Translations under genes and position numbers: made by a program
Part shown: one piece after another, positions 17,231-25,631 of the stretch
Layout: every line of letters begins with the position of its first letter
Position numbering within the stretch: the first letter of the stretch is position 1
Assembly: GCA_947631955.1 (NCBI GenBank)
Contig: CANRNJ010000006.1
Span: forward strand, 1 to 64,000
Length of the DNA stretch: 64,000 nt
Reading direction: 5' to 3'
Source: an uncultured Lachnospiraceae bacterium
GTDB taxonomy: Bacteria; Bacillota; Clostridia; Lachnospirales; Lachnospiraceae
The notes under the pieces: model-generated
Seen by the model: only the letters and a program-made list of their open reading frames with translations
Told to the model about the DNA's origin: nothing
Databases searched by the model: none

Positions 17231-19168
17231 TCAGCCTGCGAGGCCGTTTGCCTGATGAATAAATGCCACGAAATCGCTCTGCGGAATAGGCTTTGAGAAG
17301 AAATATCCCTGAATAAAATCGCACTCCATCTTAATGAACATATCAAGCATTTCCTGCGTTTCGACGCCCTCTACCACGATCTCCATGTTCATATCCTTGA
17401 TCATCTTCACGGTATTTTCAAGGAAGACCCACATCTTAGGATCATTGTCTTCGCTCACAAAAGATTTATCCAATTTAATGATCTTAAGAGGCAGCCCGAT
17501 CATGCGCTGCATATTGGAATAACCTGTCCCGTAATCGTCCAGTGAAAAGCTGATCCCCTCTCTCGTTAAGCGGTCCAGATTATCCGCCATGACATTCTGT
17601 GCATACGCCGCGGCAGTTTCTGTGATCTCCAGATTGATCTGATCCGGCATGACATGATATTTTTCCATGATCTTCAAATAAGATTCCGCCAGATCGCCGT
17701 TCATGATCTGCGCCACAGACAGATTGACCTCGATATAATCCAGTCCCAGCGCTTTAAATTCGCTGCTTGCGATAAAACGGCATACCGTTTCAAATACATA
17801 TTCTCCGATCCTATGGATCGTTCCGTTTCTCTCCGCCGCTATGATAAGATCTTCGGGCGGGATATAACCGTATTCGGGATCATACAGCCTGACAAGCGCC
17901 TCCGCAGATACGAACCGTTTCTCCGCGATGGAATAGATCGGCTGATAATATACCTGAAAACTGTTATTTTCAAGCGCTCTGTCTATGATCACGTCAATAT
18001 TGTTCTGGATATCCATCTTCTTGTGGTCGAGCACCTCGCTGGCCCGCATGATCTTACCCGTATAAGGATACCGTATATGAAAATCTGCACCGAAAGACAT
18101 CAGCATCCGAAAAGTCGTGATCTCTTCCGGGCACTGTGCCAATACGATGAAGGGCAGCAGATTGATATCCAGACCGTTGAAATCGGTGCTGCGCTTCAAT
18201 TCATCGTTTACCGCCGCGGCAACCGCTTCGGCGCGCGTCCTGTTCTTACCGTAAAAAACCATCCGGTAACGGCAGTTGTCCAGATAATAGATCTCCGCAT
18301 ACCCGCGGAGCCGCTTATTGATATCCCTCAGTTTGTCCGCGATATCCTTAAGCAGTACGGCGGCAGAATCAAAACCTACAAGCTGTTGGATCACATTGTA
18401 ATTGCCGATGTTGATCATAATGACCGTCACATGTTTGTCATTATAGAAATCCCGTTTAAGGTCGTTGCCATAGGCGCTGAATTTCATGAGTCCGGTAAAG
18501 GTATCGATATAGTCTTCGGGCCGTTGGATACTGATGCTTATGATCAGCAGGCTGACGGCTCCGGCAAACATCTCTACGAGCATATGCGGATCAAACATCT
18601 GCACGATCATCGCCGCCACACCCACAGGGATCACCGCGCTGATCGCCAGTATCTTGTCAAAGCTCAACAATCTGCGGTAGGTAAAGATATAGATGATATC
18701 ACAGACTAAATAGAACAGCGTGGTAACATAGATGAGCCAGAACATCGGTCCTCTCTCATATCCGTTTTCCACCGTAAAGATCTGCCCGTTTACGGCGTTC
18801 GCCACAAACACGATCTCCATAACGACAACCGGCACGAACAGCATGACCTGCAGTCCGATTTGCCTGCGCAGCTTATGCCATGTATCGGTCAGACTGACCA
18901 CAAAGAGGAAATGCAGCGGTGCGCTCAGGTAGTGCGTCATCAGGTACCCGACATGCGCGGTATACAACAGATCGGTGTGCGGACTGTGCGCATTATCCAA
19001 CGATACCGCCGCAATATCAAATACTGTCGCCGCAATGGAGATCCCCATGATGATGATAAACAATCTGTTTGACACGCCCTCTGTCATTTTGCGCATGTAC
19101 CATGAAACGAAAAGAATCATGAGCAGAATGAGCGCGGCGATGTCAAAGCTGATACTTTTACCCGACAT
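17231..19168 (-). CDS. Membrane c-di-GMP phosphodiesterase (degenerate GGDEF + intact EAL)
   Basis: 645 aa. Six or seven N-terminal membrane helices (residues about 5-215), then a GGDEF-like domain whose active-site loop is replaced (YYLDNCRYRMVFY), so it is probably non-catalytic. A complete EAL domain follows: EALVRL, EVNLSVAQ, NLEITETAA, FSLDDYGTGYSNM, KIIKLDKSF, VVEGVETQE and FIQGYFFSKP. This should hydrolyse c-di-GMP to pGpG, controlled by the membrane sensor. The SD is AGAGGA. It is the last gene of the minus-strand group with the GH1-ManA fusion. Confidence 0.92.
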   Translation of the reverse strand: MSGKSISFDIAALILLMILFVSWYMRKMTEGVSNRLFIIIMGISIAATVFDIAAVSLDNAHSPHTDLLYTAHVGYLMTHYLSAPLHFLFVVSLTDTWHKLRRQIGLQVMLFVPVVVMEIVFVANAVNGQIFTVENGYERGPMFWLIYVTTLFYLVCDIIYIFTYRRLLSFDKILAISAVIPVGVAAMIVQMFDPHMLVEMFAGAVSLLIISISIQRPEDYIDTFTGLMKFSAYGNDLKRDFYNDKHVTVIMINIGNYNVIQQLVGFDSAAVLLKDIADKLRDINKRLRGYAEIYYLDNCRYRMVFYGKNRTRAEAVAAAVNDELKRSTDFNGLDINLLPFIVLAQCPEEITTFRMLMSFGADFHIRYPYTGKIMRASEVLDHKKMDIQNNIDVIIDRALENNSFQVYYQPIYSIAEKRFVSAEALVRLYDPEYGYIPPEDLIIAAERNGTIHRIGEYVFETVCRFIASSEFKALGLDYIEVNLSVAQIMNGDLAESYLKIMEKYHVMPDQINLEITETAAAYAQNVMADNLDRLTREGISFSLDDYGTGYSNMQRMIGLPLKIIKLDKSFVSEDNDPKMWVFLENTVKMIKDMNMEIVVEGVETQEMLDMFIKMECDFIQGYFFSKPIPQSDFVAFIHQANGLAG

Positions 19169-19266
19169 AATCCTCTTACCTTACTCTTACCGGCCCTGCG
19201 CTTCGGAAAGACCGCCTGGGATCTTTCCGGACTGTAGATCATAGAATTTTTATTATCATAACATAG

Positions 19267-21570
19267 TTAAACCGTAGATGCAATCAGCTTCATGTTTCCC
19301 TGCAGATCTACCTCTCCATACCCGCAGGGCAGGATAAAATGATCCCCCTTTGTGATCATCTGACCATTGATCAGGCCGTCGCCTTCGATCACGCTCATAA
19401 TCAGGAACGGATACTCCTGTTCAAAAGATACCCGCTTCGTGACATCCATTTTCCAGACCTTATATGTATCGCAGGAGATCAGAAGCTCCATCCGGTTCTC
19501 CGGCAGGCCGTCCGTACTGTGGATGTTATCCTGCGCAGGCTTTGAGGGCACCGTGATCACATCGATGCTCTGATCGATATGCAACTGTCTGGGCTTCCCG
19601 TCGACCAGTCTGTCAAAGTCATAGACACGGTAAGTGATATCGCTGTTCTGCTGGGTTTCCAGTATCATCATGCCGCCGCGGATGGAATGTATCGTGCCCG
19701 GATCGATCTGAATAAAATCGCCTTTTTTTACGGGAACCTCCCTGATAAAATCGCTCCATCTGCCGTTCCGGATCATGTCGGCCATCTCTTCCCTGCTCAC
19801 CGCATTGTGCCCGATCACCATTGTGGTATCCGGTTCGCAGTCCAACACATACCAGCACTCGGTCTTCCCGAAAGAACCGTTCTCATGGGCCGCCGCATAC
19901 GCATCATTCGGATGCACTTGGATACTCAGGTCTTTCTTGGCGTCAATGACCTTGACGAGAAGCGGAAATTCCTTGGACTTTGTATCGCCGAACAGTTCGC
20001 GGTGCTCTTTCCACAACTGGGACAGCGTCTTTCCTTTATAGATCCCTTCTCTGACCGTGCAGTCGCCGTTGGGATGCGCGCTGACCGCCCAACATTCCCC
20101 GGTATTGCCGCCCGGAATATCATAATGCCATTCCGACCCCAGCCGCGATCCGCCCCATACCATCTGCTTAAAGACCGGGTCAAGGAACAGGATCGGCGCC
20201 GCAGGCTGATTGACAGACAGGCTCGCTCCGTTTGTTTCTATCACATCCTGATACCAGAAAGCGGAATCCTTCGCCGTACGTTTCAATGTGGCGAAATCCA
20301 CATGCACGATGCCGAACCGCTCGCTGAATCCTTTTTCCCATTCAAAATTATCTAAGAACGTCCACAGGAAATATCCCCTGATATCCGCTCCTTCGTCGCT
20401 TGCGCACTGGAGCGCCGACAGGTATCTGTCCAGAAAAGTGATTCGGTTGGGATCGTGCACCCGGCCGTCGCGGGATACGATATCATGACAGGACATACCG
20501 TTCTCCGTCAGATAGATCGGCAGTTTGTACCGTTCATAAATAAACTTGATCCCCCAGTACAGACATTCCGGATTGACCGGCCAGCCCGCCGCCGTCTTAG
20601 GAAGGCCGTCCGGCAGAGGAACGAACTCCGGCTCCCCGTCCGCTCCCGCGCGTATGATGTACCCGTTATAGATGTTCTGCCCCATAAAATCAAGCGGCTG
20701 TGAGATCAGCTCCATATCCTCGTCGGTGATCACGGGAAGGTATTCCTTAAACTGCTCCAGTCCCACCTCCGGATATTTCCCTAAGAATACCGGGTCGTTA
20801 AACCACGCCACATTCCACGTCCAGTTGTCGATGGGATTGTAGAAAGAGAACAACACTTTTCTGGCGGCTTCGATATCTTCCGGCTTATTGCTCTCCGGAT
20901 ACGCCATGCTGCAGGTCGGCGCATAGCCGATCTTGATCGGGCGCTTCGCATATTTGCGCAGGTTGATAACAGCCTGCCCATGTGCCCGCAGCGCGTTGTG
21001 GGCGATCTGGAACGTTTCTTTATATCCCATCTTCATGCCGGGTGCATGCACCCCGGTCAGGTGCCCCAGTCCTACGAAACACTCCGGCTCGTTCAAGGTG
21101 ATAAAATATTCGCAGATATCGGAGAAATTCTCGGCAATCACCGTCGCATAGTCCCCGAACCACTGTATAGATTCCTCATTCAGCCAGCCGCCCCGATCCT
21201 GCAGCGCCTCAGGAAACTCCCAATGATACATGGTCAGATACGGCGTGATGCCGTTCTCCTTCATCGTCATAATCATATCCCTGTACATGGCGATGGCTTT
21301 TTCATTTACTCTGCCGGTGCCCTCCGGCATAATGCGGCTCCAGTTGACCGAGAAACGATAGGCTTTGATCCCCAGCAGCCGCATCAGCTTGAAATCATCT
21401 TTGTAGCGGTGCATGTGATCGCATGTGACGGATGCGTTCTTGCCGTCCGCAATATGGCCTTCCTCAATAAATTTATCCCATATCATCCTGCCCGCGCCGT
21501 CCTGCGGATCCTTGCCTTCAATCTGATAGGCGCTGCTCGCAACGCCCCAAACAAAATCATCTCTGAACAT
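19267..21570 (-). CDS. Fusion of GH1 beta-glycosidase and class I mannose-6-phosphate isomerase
   Basis: 767 aa, one uninterrupted frame. Residues 1 to about 447 are a complete GH1 enzyme: FVWGVASSAYQIEG start, acid/base E161 in TLNEPECF, nucleophile E356 in YLTENGMS, and the C-terminal WTFLDNFEW. Residues about 455-767 are a complete ManA-type isomerase: LFLDPVFKQMVWGG start, zinc ligands Q551 and H553 in IQVHPND, E571 in GKTECWYV, H628 in PGTIHSI. The GH1 half would release a hexose or hexose-6-P from a beta-glycoside and the ManA half interconvert mannose-6-P and fructose-6-P, which points to mannose-containing or related glycosides. SD AAAGGG. It lies 88 bp downstream of an SGNH esterase. 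Two separate activities in one chain are likely, since all key residues are kept. Confidence 0.9.
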   Translation of the reverse strand: MFRDDFVWGVASSAYQIEGKDPQDGAGRMIWDKFIEEGHIADGKNASVTCDHMHRYKDDFKLMRLLGIKAYRFSVNWSRIMPEGTGRVNEKAIAMYRDMIMTMKENGITPYLTMYHWEFPEALQDRGGWLNEESIQWFGDYATVIAENFSDICEYFITLNEPECFVGLGHLTGVHAPGMKMGYKETFQIAHNALRAHGQAVINLRKYAKRPIKIGYAPTCSMAYPESNKPEDIEAARKVLFSFYNPIDNWTWNVAWFNDPVFLGKYPEVGLEQFKEYLPVITDEDMELISQPLDFMGQNIYNGYIIRAGADGEPEFVPLPDGLPKTAAGWPVNPECLYWGIKFIYERYKLPIYLTENGMSCHDIVSRDGRVHDPNRITFLDRYLSALQCASDEGADIRGYFLWTFLDNFEWEKGFSERFGIVHVDFATLKRTAKDSAFWYQDVIETNGASLSVNQPAAPILFLDPVFKQMVWGGSRLGSEWHYDIPGGNTGECWAVSAHPNGDCTVREGIYKGKTLSQLWKEHRELFGDTKSKEFPLLVKVIDAKKDLSIQVHPNDAYAAAHENGSFGKTECWYVLDCEPDTTMVIGHNAVSREEMADMIRNGRWSDFIREVPVKKGDFIQIDPGTIHSIRGGMMILETQQNSDITYRVYDFDRLVDGKPRQLHIDQSIDVITVPSKPAQDNIHSTDGLPENRMELLISCDTYKVWKMDVTKRVSFEQEYPFLIMSVIEGDGLINGQMITKGDHFILPCGYGEVDLQGNMKLIASTV

Positions 21571-21658
21571 TTATGTACCCTTTCTGTCTTAAACTGTATG
21601 AAATAGATCCGGCCGCCAAACGCATCCTCCGTGTCGGACAAGCCATGCCGCCGCGGCC

Positions 21659-22768
21659 TTATCCGCCGATCACGGACACCAGATAAAACGGCACCGCATC
21701 TTTCTCGTGCGTCTGCGTCAAGCGGATCTCGACCTTGTGTCTGCCGGGCGATATGTGGTGCGCCAAGGTTTCTATGTAAAGGCAGTCGCCCCACGTTTCA
21801 TCGAAATTAGCGTCCAATGTGACGGCGTGCTCCTCGTCGCCGTCCACTACCGCCACGGCGACCGGCGCCGGAAGCCGTACCGACTTGCGGTACTGTACCG
21901 CGATCTCCGTTCCCTCCGTTTCAAAAACGATGCTGGATCCCTTGTCCCAAGCCGTCCATCCGCGCCGGAACATATCGTTCACATATTTTTCCGGCGTATC
22001 GTCCGGAACAAATCCGTTGCAGACGGGAGAACTGTTATGGTTCCGGCAGCGCCGCACATTCTCGTAGGCGTTGGCCGTCAGCGGAGCAGGCATCCCGAAA
22101 GGCTCTTCCTCCTCGTACCGCTGCATATAGATCTTATCCAGACAGTCCGTGATCACTTCGGCAGCCAGTTCATGCCCGGCCGAATTGGGATGCAGATCGT
22201 CCGGCGTGATCTCCCTGTTGGGGATCCTGCCCGCAGCGGTTTCGGCATAGATCGTCGGCTTCATGCTGACGCTCGGCAGCCGATAGTGCGCGCCGACTTC
22301 GCGGTGCTTCTCTTCCGCGCTGGCGCCGGTATCATAGAAGACATTATGTACGAGAAGGACAGCCGGTGCATAGACATTGCCATATACTTTCCGCACAAGT
22401 CCTTCATAGGTTTCTTGGAACAGATCCGTATTATCATCGTTTACCGAAAACTCGATAATGACAAAATCCGGCTTGTACATAAGCACATCCTCGTCGACTC
22501 TGGAAACGCCGAACTGAGAAGTCGTTCCGCCCACGCCTGCGTTGATGTAAGTGAACGCCGTTTTGGGGAACCTCCGCACGAACCACTGATAGACCAGATA
22601 GGCGTAACAGTTGGTATATTGCGTGGAAACGGATCCCTGCGTGATGGAACCGCCCAGAAACGCCAGAGTCATTCTGTCGCCCTGCTCTGCCCTTTTCATC
22701 ATTTCTTTAAGACGGTACAGATTTCCTCTGTTGACCCAGCCGTCCGCCGGATGCACATCATATCCCAT
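21659..22768 (-). CDS. Two-domain SGNH/GDSL esterase, carbohydrate-active
   Basis: 369 aa. N-terminal SGNH hydrolase: block I FLGGSITQGS (Ser nucleophile), block II INAGVGGTTS, block III EFSVND and the D-x-x-H block DDLHPNSAGH. A C-terminal beta-sandwich (about 255-369) probably binds or positions the substrate. No signal peptide is visible, so it is cytoplasmic. Likely role: removing acetyl or other acyl groups from imported oligosaccharides before the GH1-ManA enzyme downstream acts. SD AAGGGAG. Confidence 0.82.
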   Translation of the reverse strand: MGYDVHPADGWVNRGNLYRLKEMMKRAEQGDRMTLAFLGGSITQGSVSTQYTNCYAYLVYQWFVRRFPKTAFTYINAGVGGTTSQFGVSRVDEDVLMYKPDFVIIEFSVNDDNTDLFQETYEGLVRKVYGNVYAPAVLLVHNVFYDTGASAEEKHREVGAHYRLPSVSMKPTIYAETAAGRIPNREITPDDLHPNSAGHELAAEVITDCLDKIYMQRYEEEEPFGMPAPLTANAYENVRRCRNHNSSPVCNGFVPDDTPEKYVNDMFRRGWTAWDKGSSIVFETEGTEIAVQYRKSVRLPAPVAVAVVDGDEEHAVTLDANFDETWGDCLYIETLAHHISPGRHKVEIRLTQTHEKDAVPFYLVSVIGG

Positions 22769-22855
22769 AAGATCTCCCTTCCCTTTTCAATTCCACTTTA
22801 TGGATATTGTACTATTTTGCCGGGAAAATAACAAGCGTATCGGCTGTGTTTCCTC

Positions 22856-24322
22856 TTATTTTTTTGACTCCGGCAGGCGGAGCCGCAAAAGCCTTTTTGC
22901 AAGCTGGCGCGGATCAAACGGAAGGACCGGATAAATATAGCTTTTGTCCGACAGAGTCTTATTTCCCACGACAGCCAGCACAAATAAAACGATTGCCGCC
23001 AGATAGCCGTACAGCCCGAACAGCGCCGTTAAGATCAGATTGATGATGCGCATGAATTTAAGCGCATAGCCCAGTTCATAATTCTGCTGGGTATAGTTGG
23101 CCAGTGCAACGAACGCCATGTACAACATGACTTCGGCATTGAACCAGCCACTGTTTACGGAAAACTCGCCAAGGACTAAGGCCGCCATGACGCTTAACGG
23201 CGTGCTTAACATATTGGGGGTGTTGACCGCCGCCAGTTTGAGTCCGTCGATCGCCAGTTCCAGTATCAGGAACTGCGCGATCAGCGGGATATGCATCTCG
23301 TCTTTTATCATGATAAACCTAAACGATTCCGGTATCCATTCCGGATTCTGCATCAGGAGCAGAAACGTCGGCGTCATGATATAGGTCAGGATCGAGATGA
23401 TAAATCTGGTAAGGCGCAGATAAGTCCCGGTAACAGGCGGAAAATAGTAATCGTCCGCCTCCTCCACGATATCGAATATCGATGTGGGAACGATCATTGC
23501 GGACGGCGAATTGTCCACCAGAATGACGATGTCGCCTTCAAGGACCTGCGCGGCCGCCACATCGGGTCTTTCGGTAAATTTAAATTTCGGAAACGGATTG
23601 TACCACCTGCGCTGATACAGGCACTCCGCAAGACTTTCCTGATTCATGGTAAGGGCGTCCACCTGTATGGCCTCAATCCGTTTCTTCACCTTGTCCAGAA
23701 AAGCGTGATCCACCCTGTTGTCCATATAGCACAGCACGATATCCGTGCGCGAACTTTTTCCCGCGTTCATCATCTCCATACGCAGCTGCGTACTGCGGAT
23801 CCGTCGTCTGATAAGCGCCGTGTTGAACACGATCGTTTCCACGAAACCGTCCTTGGAGCCCCGCAGCGTCTTATCCTTATCGGGCTCGTCCACGCCTCTG
23901 GCCGGATACGTTCTGGAATCGATCAGGATGCATCGGTCATATCCATCGACAAAAAGGGCAAAGACGCCCGACAGGATACTGTACAGGATATCGTCCCATG
24001 CGTCCTTTAGATCCACCTCCACATAGGGCGTCGCCCTCTTCGCCATCTCGTGAACGTTTTCGGGCATATTCTCAGGTTTCAGGTCGATGAAGTATTGCAG
24101 GATCTTCATCATCAGTTCGTCCTTGCAGAAACCGTCTATGAAATAGATGCATGCCTGTCTGCCGCCCACCTCTATGACACGGTATACGATGTCAAAACTT
24201 ACGTCCGGCAGCAGGTGCTGCTTCATATAGTCCATGGTCTGCTGCAGCGACGTCGTCATTTTATCGTTCCGGTTGTTTTTGCTGTTCTGGTCTTCACTGA
24301 TCTGCCTATCTTTATTCTGCAC
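22856..24322 (-). CDS. spoVAF: Stage V sporulation protein AF, GerA-family spore membrane protein
   Basis: 488 aa from GTG 24322. SpoVAF works with the SpoVA channel and GerA receptors in the spore inner membrane. It contains the family blocks YVEVDLKDAWDDILYSIL, VDGYDRCILIDSRTYPARGV, GFVETIVFNTALIRRRIRS, DIVLCYMDNRVD and EGDIVILVDNSPSAM, followed by about five membrane helices. Start choice: AAGGAG lies 9 nt upstream of GTG 24322, while the in-frame ATG at 24361 (13 codons longer) has no SD. A sigma-G-like promoter and a hairpin that contains this SD lie just upstream (see separate entries). GerA-A subunits are the close alternative, but the RTYPARGV/FVETIVFNTALIRRRIR set fits SpoVAF best. 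Confidence 0.88.
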   Translation of the reverse strand: MQNKDRQISEDQNSKNNRNDKMTTSLQQTMDYMKQHLLPDVSFDIVYRVIEVGGRQACIYFIDGFCKDELMMKILQYFIDLKPENMPENVHEMAKRATPYVEVDLKDAWDDILYSILSGVFALFVDGYDRCILIDSRTYPARGVDEPDKDKTLRGSKDGFVETIVFNTALIRRRIRSTQLRMEMMNAGKSSRTDIVLCYMDNRVDHAFLDKVKKRIEAIQVDALTMNQESLAECLYQRRWYNPFPKFKFTERPDVAAAQVLEGDIVILVDNSPSAMIVPTSIFDIVEEADDYYFPPVTGTYLRLTRFIISILTYIMTPTFLLLMQNPEWIPESFRFIMIKDEMHIPLIAQFLILELAIDGLKLAAVNTPNMLSTPLSVMAALVLGEFSVNSGWFNAEVMLYMAFVALANYTQQNYELGYALKFMRIINLILTALFGLYGYLAAIVLFVLAVVGNKTLSDKSYIYPVLPFDPRQLAKRLLRLRLPESKK

Positions 24323-24325
24323 TTT

Positions 24326-24383
24326 AAAAAACTCCTTCCAAGACTTTACCATTGTTTTCATAGTATGTCTTAAAAGGAGTTTT
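24326..24383 (-). terminator. Terminator-like hairpin whose 3' arm contains the spoVAF SD
   Basis: AAAACTCCTT (minus strand, 24383-24374) pairs with AAGGAGTTTT (24337-24328), extended by AAGAC/GTCTT inner pairs (24371-24367 with 24344-24340), loop 24366-24345. The 3' arm runs into a T-rich stretch. It lies just after the dut gene and can terminate its transcript. The AAGGAG in the 3' arm is also the ribosome binding site for spoVAF. Confidence 0.65.
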
Positions 24384-24391
24384 GTTATACA
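24361..24391 (-). promoter_or_regulatory. Sigma-G/F-like promoter of spoVAF
   Basis: On the minus strand, TGTATA (24391-24386) and CATACTA (24367-24361) are separated by 18 bp, matching the forespore sigma-G pattern (TGnATA, N17-18, CATAnTA). Transcription would start around 24354, inside the loop of the hairpin at 24326-24383. Confidence 0.65.
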
Positions 24392-24420
24392 CGCAGTTTT
24401 CGGCCGGGGTTCGGCCTCTT

Positions 24421-24855
24421 CTATTGTTTTCCCGTACTTCCGTGCCCGCCGCGGTCTTCGTGGTCCAGATGCTCAACCTCGTCAAAAACGATCTTGGGCT
24501 GATTCTCCATAATGCGGAACTGGCAGATCCGGTCGTTGGTGTGGATCTGCGTATCGCGCACAGCATACACCGGCATGAACCACTGATCATTGTCGCCGCA
24601 GTAAGAACCGTCTATCACGCCGTGATGATTGGTCTGGATGATGCCGAAATTCTTAAAAGTGGAACTTCTCGGAACCACATGGGCCTCATAGCCTTTCGGC
24701 AGTTCCATGGCAACTCCCAACGGGATCAGCTTAAATTCCCCCGCCTTAAGGACAACGTCCTGCGCGGCTCTCAGGTCGATCCAATCGGATTTCCCGTCTA
24801 TGTAAGTCAGCTTATCGATTTTATCCGTAAAATACTTGATCTTGATCGTTTCCAA
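24421..24855 (-). CDS. dut: dUTP diphosphatase
   Basis: 144 aa. It hydrolyses dUTP to dUMP and PPi, keeping uracil out of DNA and supplying thymidylate synthesis. Trimeric dUTPase motifs are visible: [39 protein letters not shown] and the C-terminal [10 protein letters not shown] phosphate-binding arm. The start is TTG 24855 with AAGAGG upstream. It lies 96 bp downstream of nrdG, fitting deoxynucleotide metabolism with nrdD/nrdG. Confidence 0.92.
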   Translation of the reverse strand: METIKIKYFTDKIDKLTYIDGKSDWIDLRAAQDVVLKAGEFKLIPLGVAMELPKGYEAHVVPRSSTFKNFGIIQTNHHGVIDGSYCGDNDQWFMPVYAVRDTQIHTNDRICQFRIMENQPKIVFDEVEHLDHEDRGGHGSTGKQ

Positions 24856-24951
24856 TCCTGTACCTCTTTCCGCGGTCCCCGCGCCTGCCGGGCCGCCCTG
24901 TGTTCCTGACTTTCTTCCTGACCGGCGCCCGTCTGATCTGTGCAGACTTTG

Positions 24952-25461
24952 CTATGCGTAATCGCCACAGTGCAGGACCGGATTCGCCGGGTCGGTCTGC
25001 TTCAAACTTGCCTGTACGTCTATGACTCTCTGATTGCTGCTCCCTTTCCAGAGAAGTTTTGTATCTTTCAGGTCGATCTTAAATTCCCCGTCCACCAGCA
25101 CATCCACATATTTCATCACAGGATAATGAAGGACATCTTCCCAGCTGTCCCCCGTATACAGCCAGATCGTCTTATCGGGGTATCTCTGCCGGATCTCCTG
25201 CATCAGGCTCCGCACATCCAGACGGTTCGCCGCATGGAGCGGATCTCCGCCGGAAAAGGTGATGCCGCTGATATAGGGTTTGCTCAACTGTTCAAAAATC
25301 TCTTCCTTGGCTTCCTCGTCAAAGAGCAGCCCGCCGTCCGGATCCCATGTGATGGGATTATGGCACTCTTTGCAGCAATGCGAACAGCCTGCAAGCCAGA
25401 GGACCACACGCAGACCATCGCCGTTGAGCATGTCGTCTTTGGTAATATTATGATATCTCAT
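24952..25461 (-). CDS. nrdG: Anaerobic ribonucleotide reductase activating protein
   Basis: 169 aa radical-SAM activase that generates the glycyl radical on NrdD. The cluster motif C-x3-C-x2-C is in AGCSHCCKECHNPITWD. The SAM-binding ITFSGGDPLHA motif and the YTGDSWEDV strand are also present. SD GGGGAG before ATG 25461. The gap to nrdD (163 bp) holds a nested palindromic element. Confidence 0.95.
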   Translation of the reverse strand: MRYHNITKDDMLNGDGLRVVLWLAGCSHCCKECHNPITWDPDGGLLFDEEAKEEIFEQLSKPYISGITFSGGDPLHAANRLDVRSLMQEIRQRYPDKTIWLYTGDSWEDVLHYPVMKYVDVLVDGEFKIDLKDTKLLWKGSSNQRVIDVQASLKQTDPANPVLHCGDYA

Positions 25462-25505
25462 AGAACTATTTTTCTCCCCATTTACTCCGTCTTCGACTCA
25501 TGCTT

Positions 25506-25631
25506 CATGTGAAAACCTCTGCATGGAACATGCAGAGCCGCTTTCGACTCCGCTCATGATGGACGCTCGCCATAAACATACGATCTGCCGCAAGCGGCAA
25601 TCGTATGTTTCCGGCTCGCTGTTTTCACATG
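25506..25631. repeat. Nested palindromic intergenic element between nrdD and nrdG
   Basis: Outer arms CATGTGAAAAC (25506-25516) and GTTTTCACATG (25621-25631) enclose two perfect hairpins: CTCTGCATG-GAA-CATGCAGAG (25517-25537), and AAACATACGAT/ATCGTATGTTT with inner TGCCGC/GCGGCA (25574-25610). The right arm overlaps the nrdD stop codon. It looks like a REP/BIME- or MITE-like insertion, or an RNA element adjusting NrdG against NrdD levels. Confidence 0.7.

Noticed and set aside
17231..19266. c-di-GMP riboswitch near the c-di-GMP enzymes
   Set aside because: Upstream spacers of all three c-di-GMP genes lack the conserved riboswitch core.
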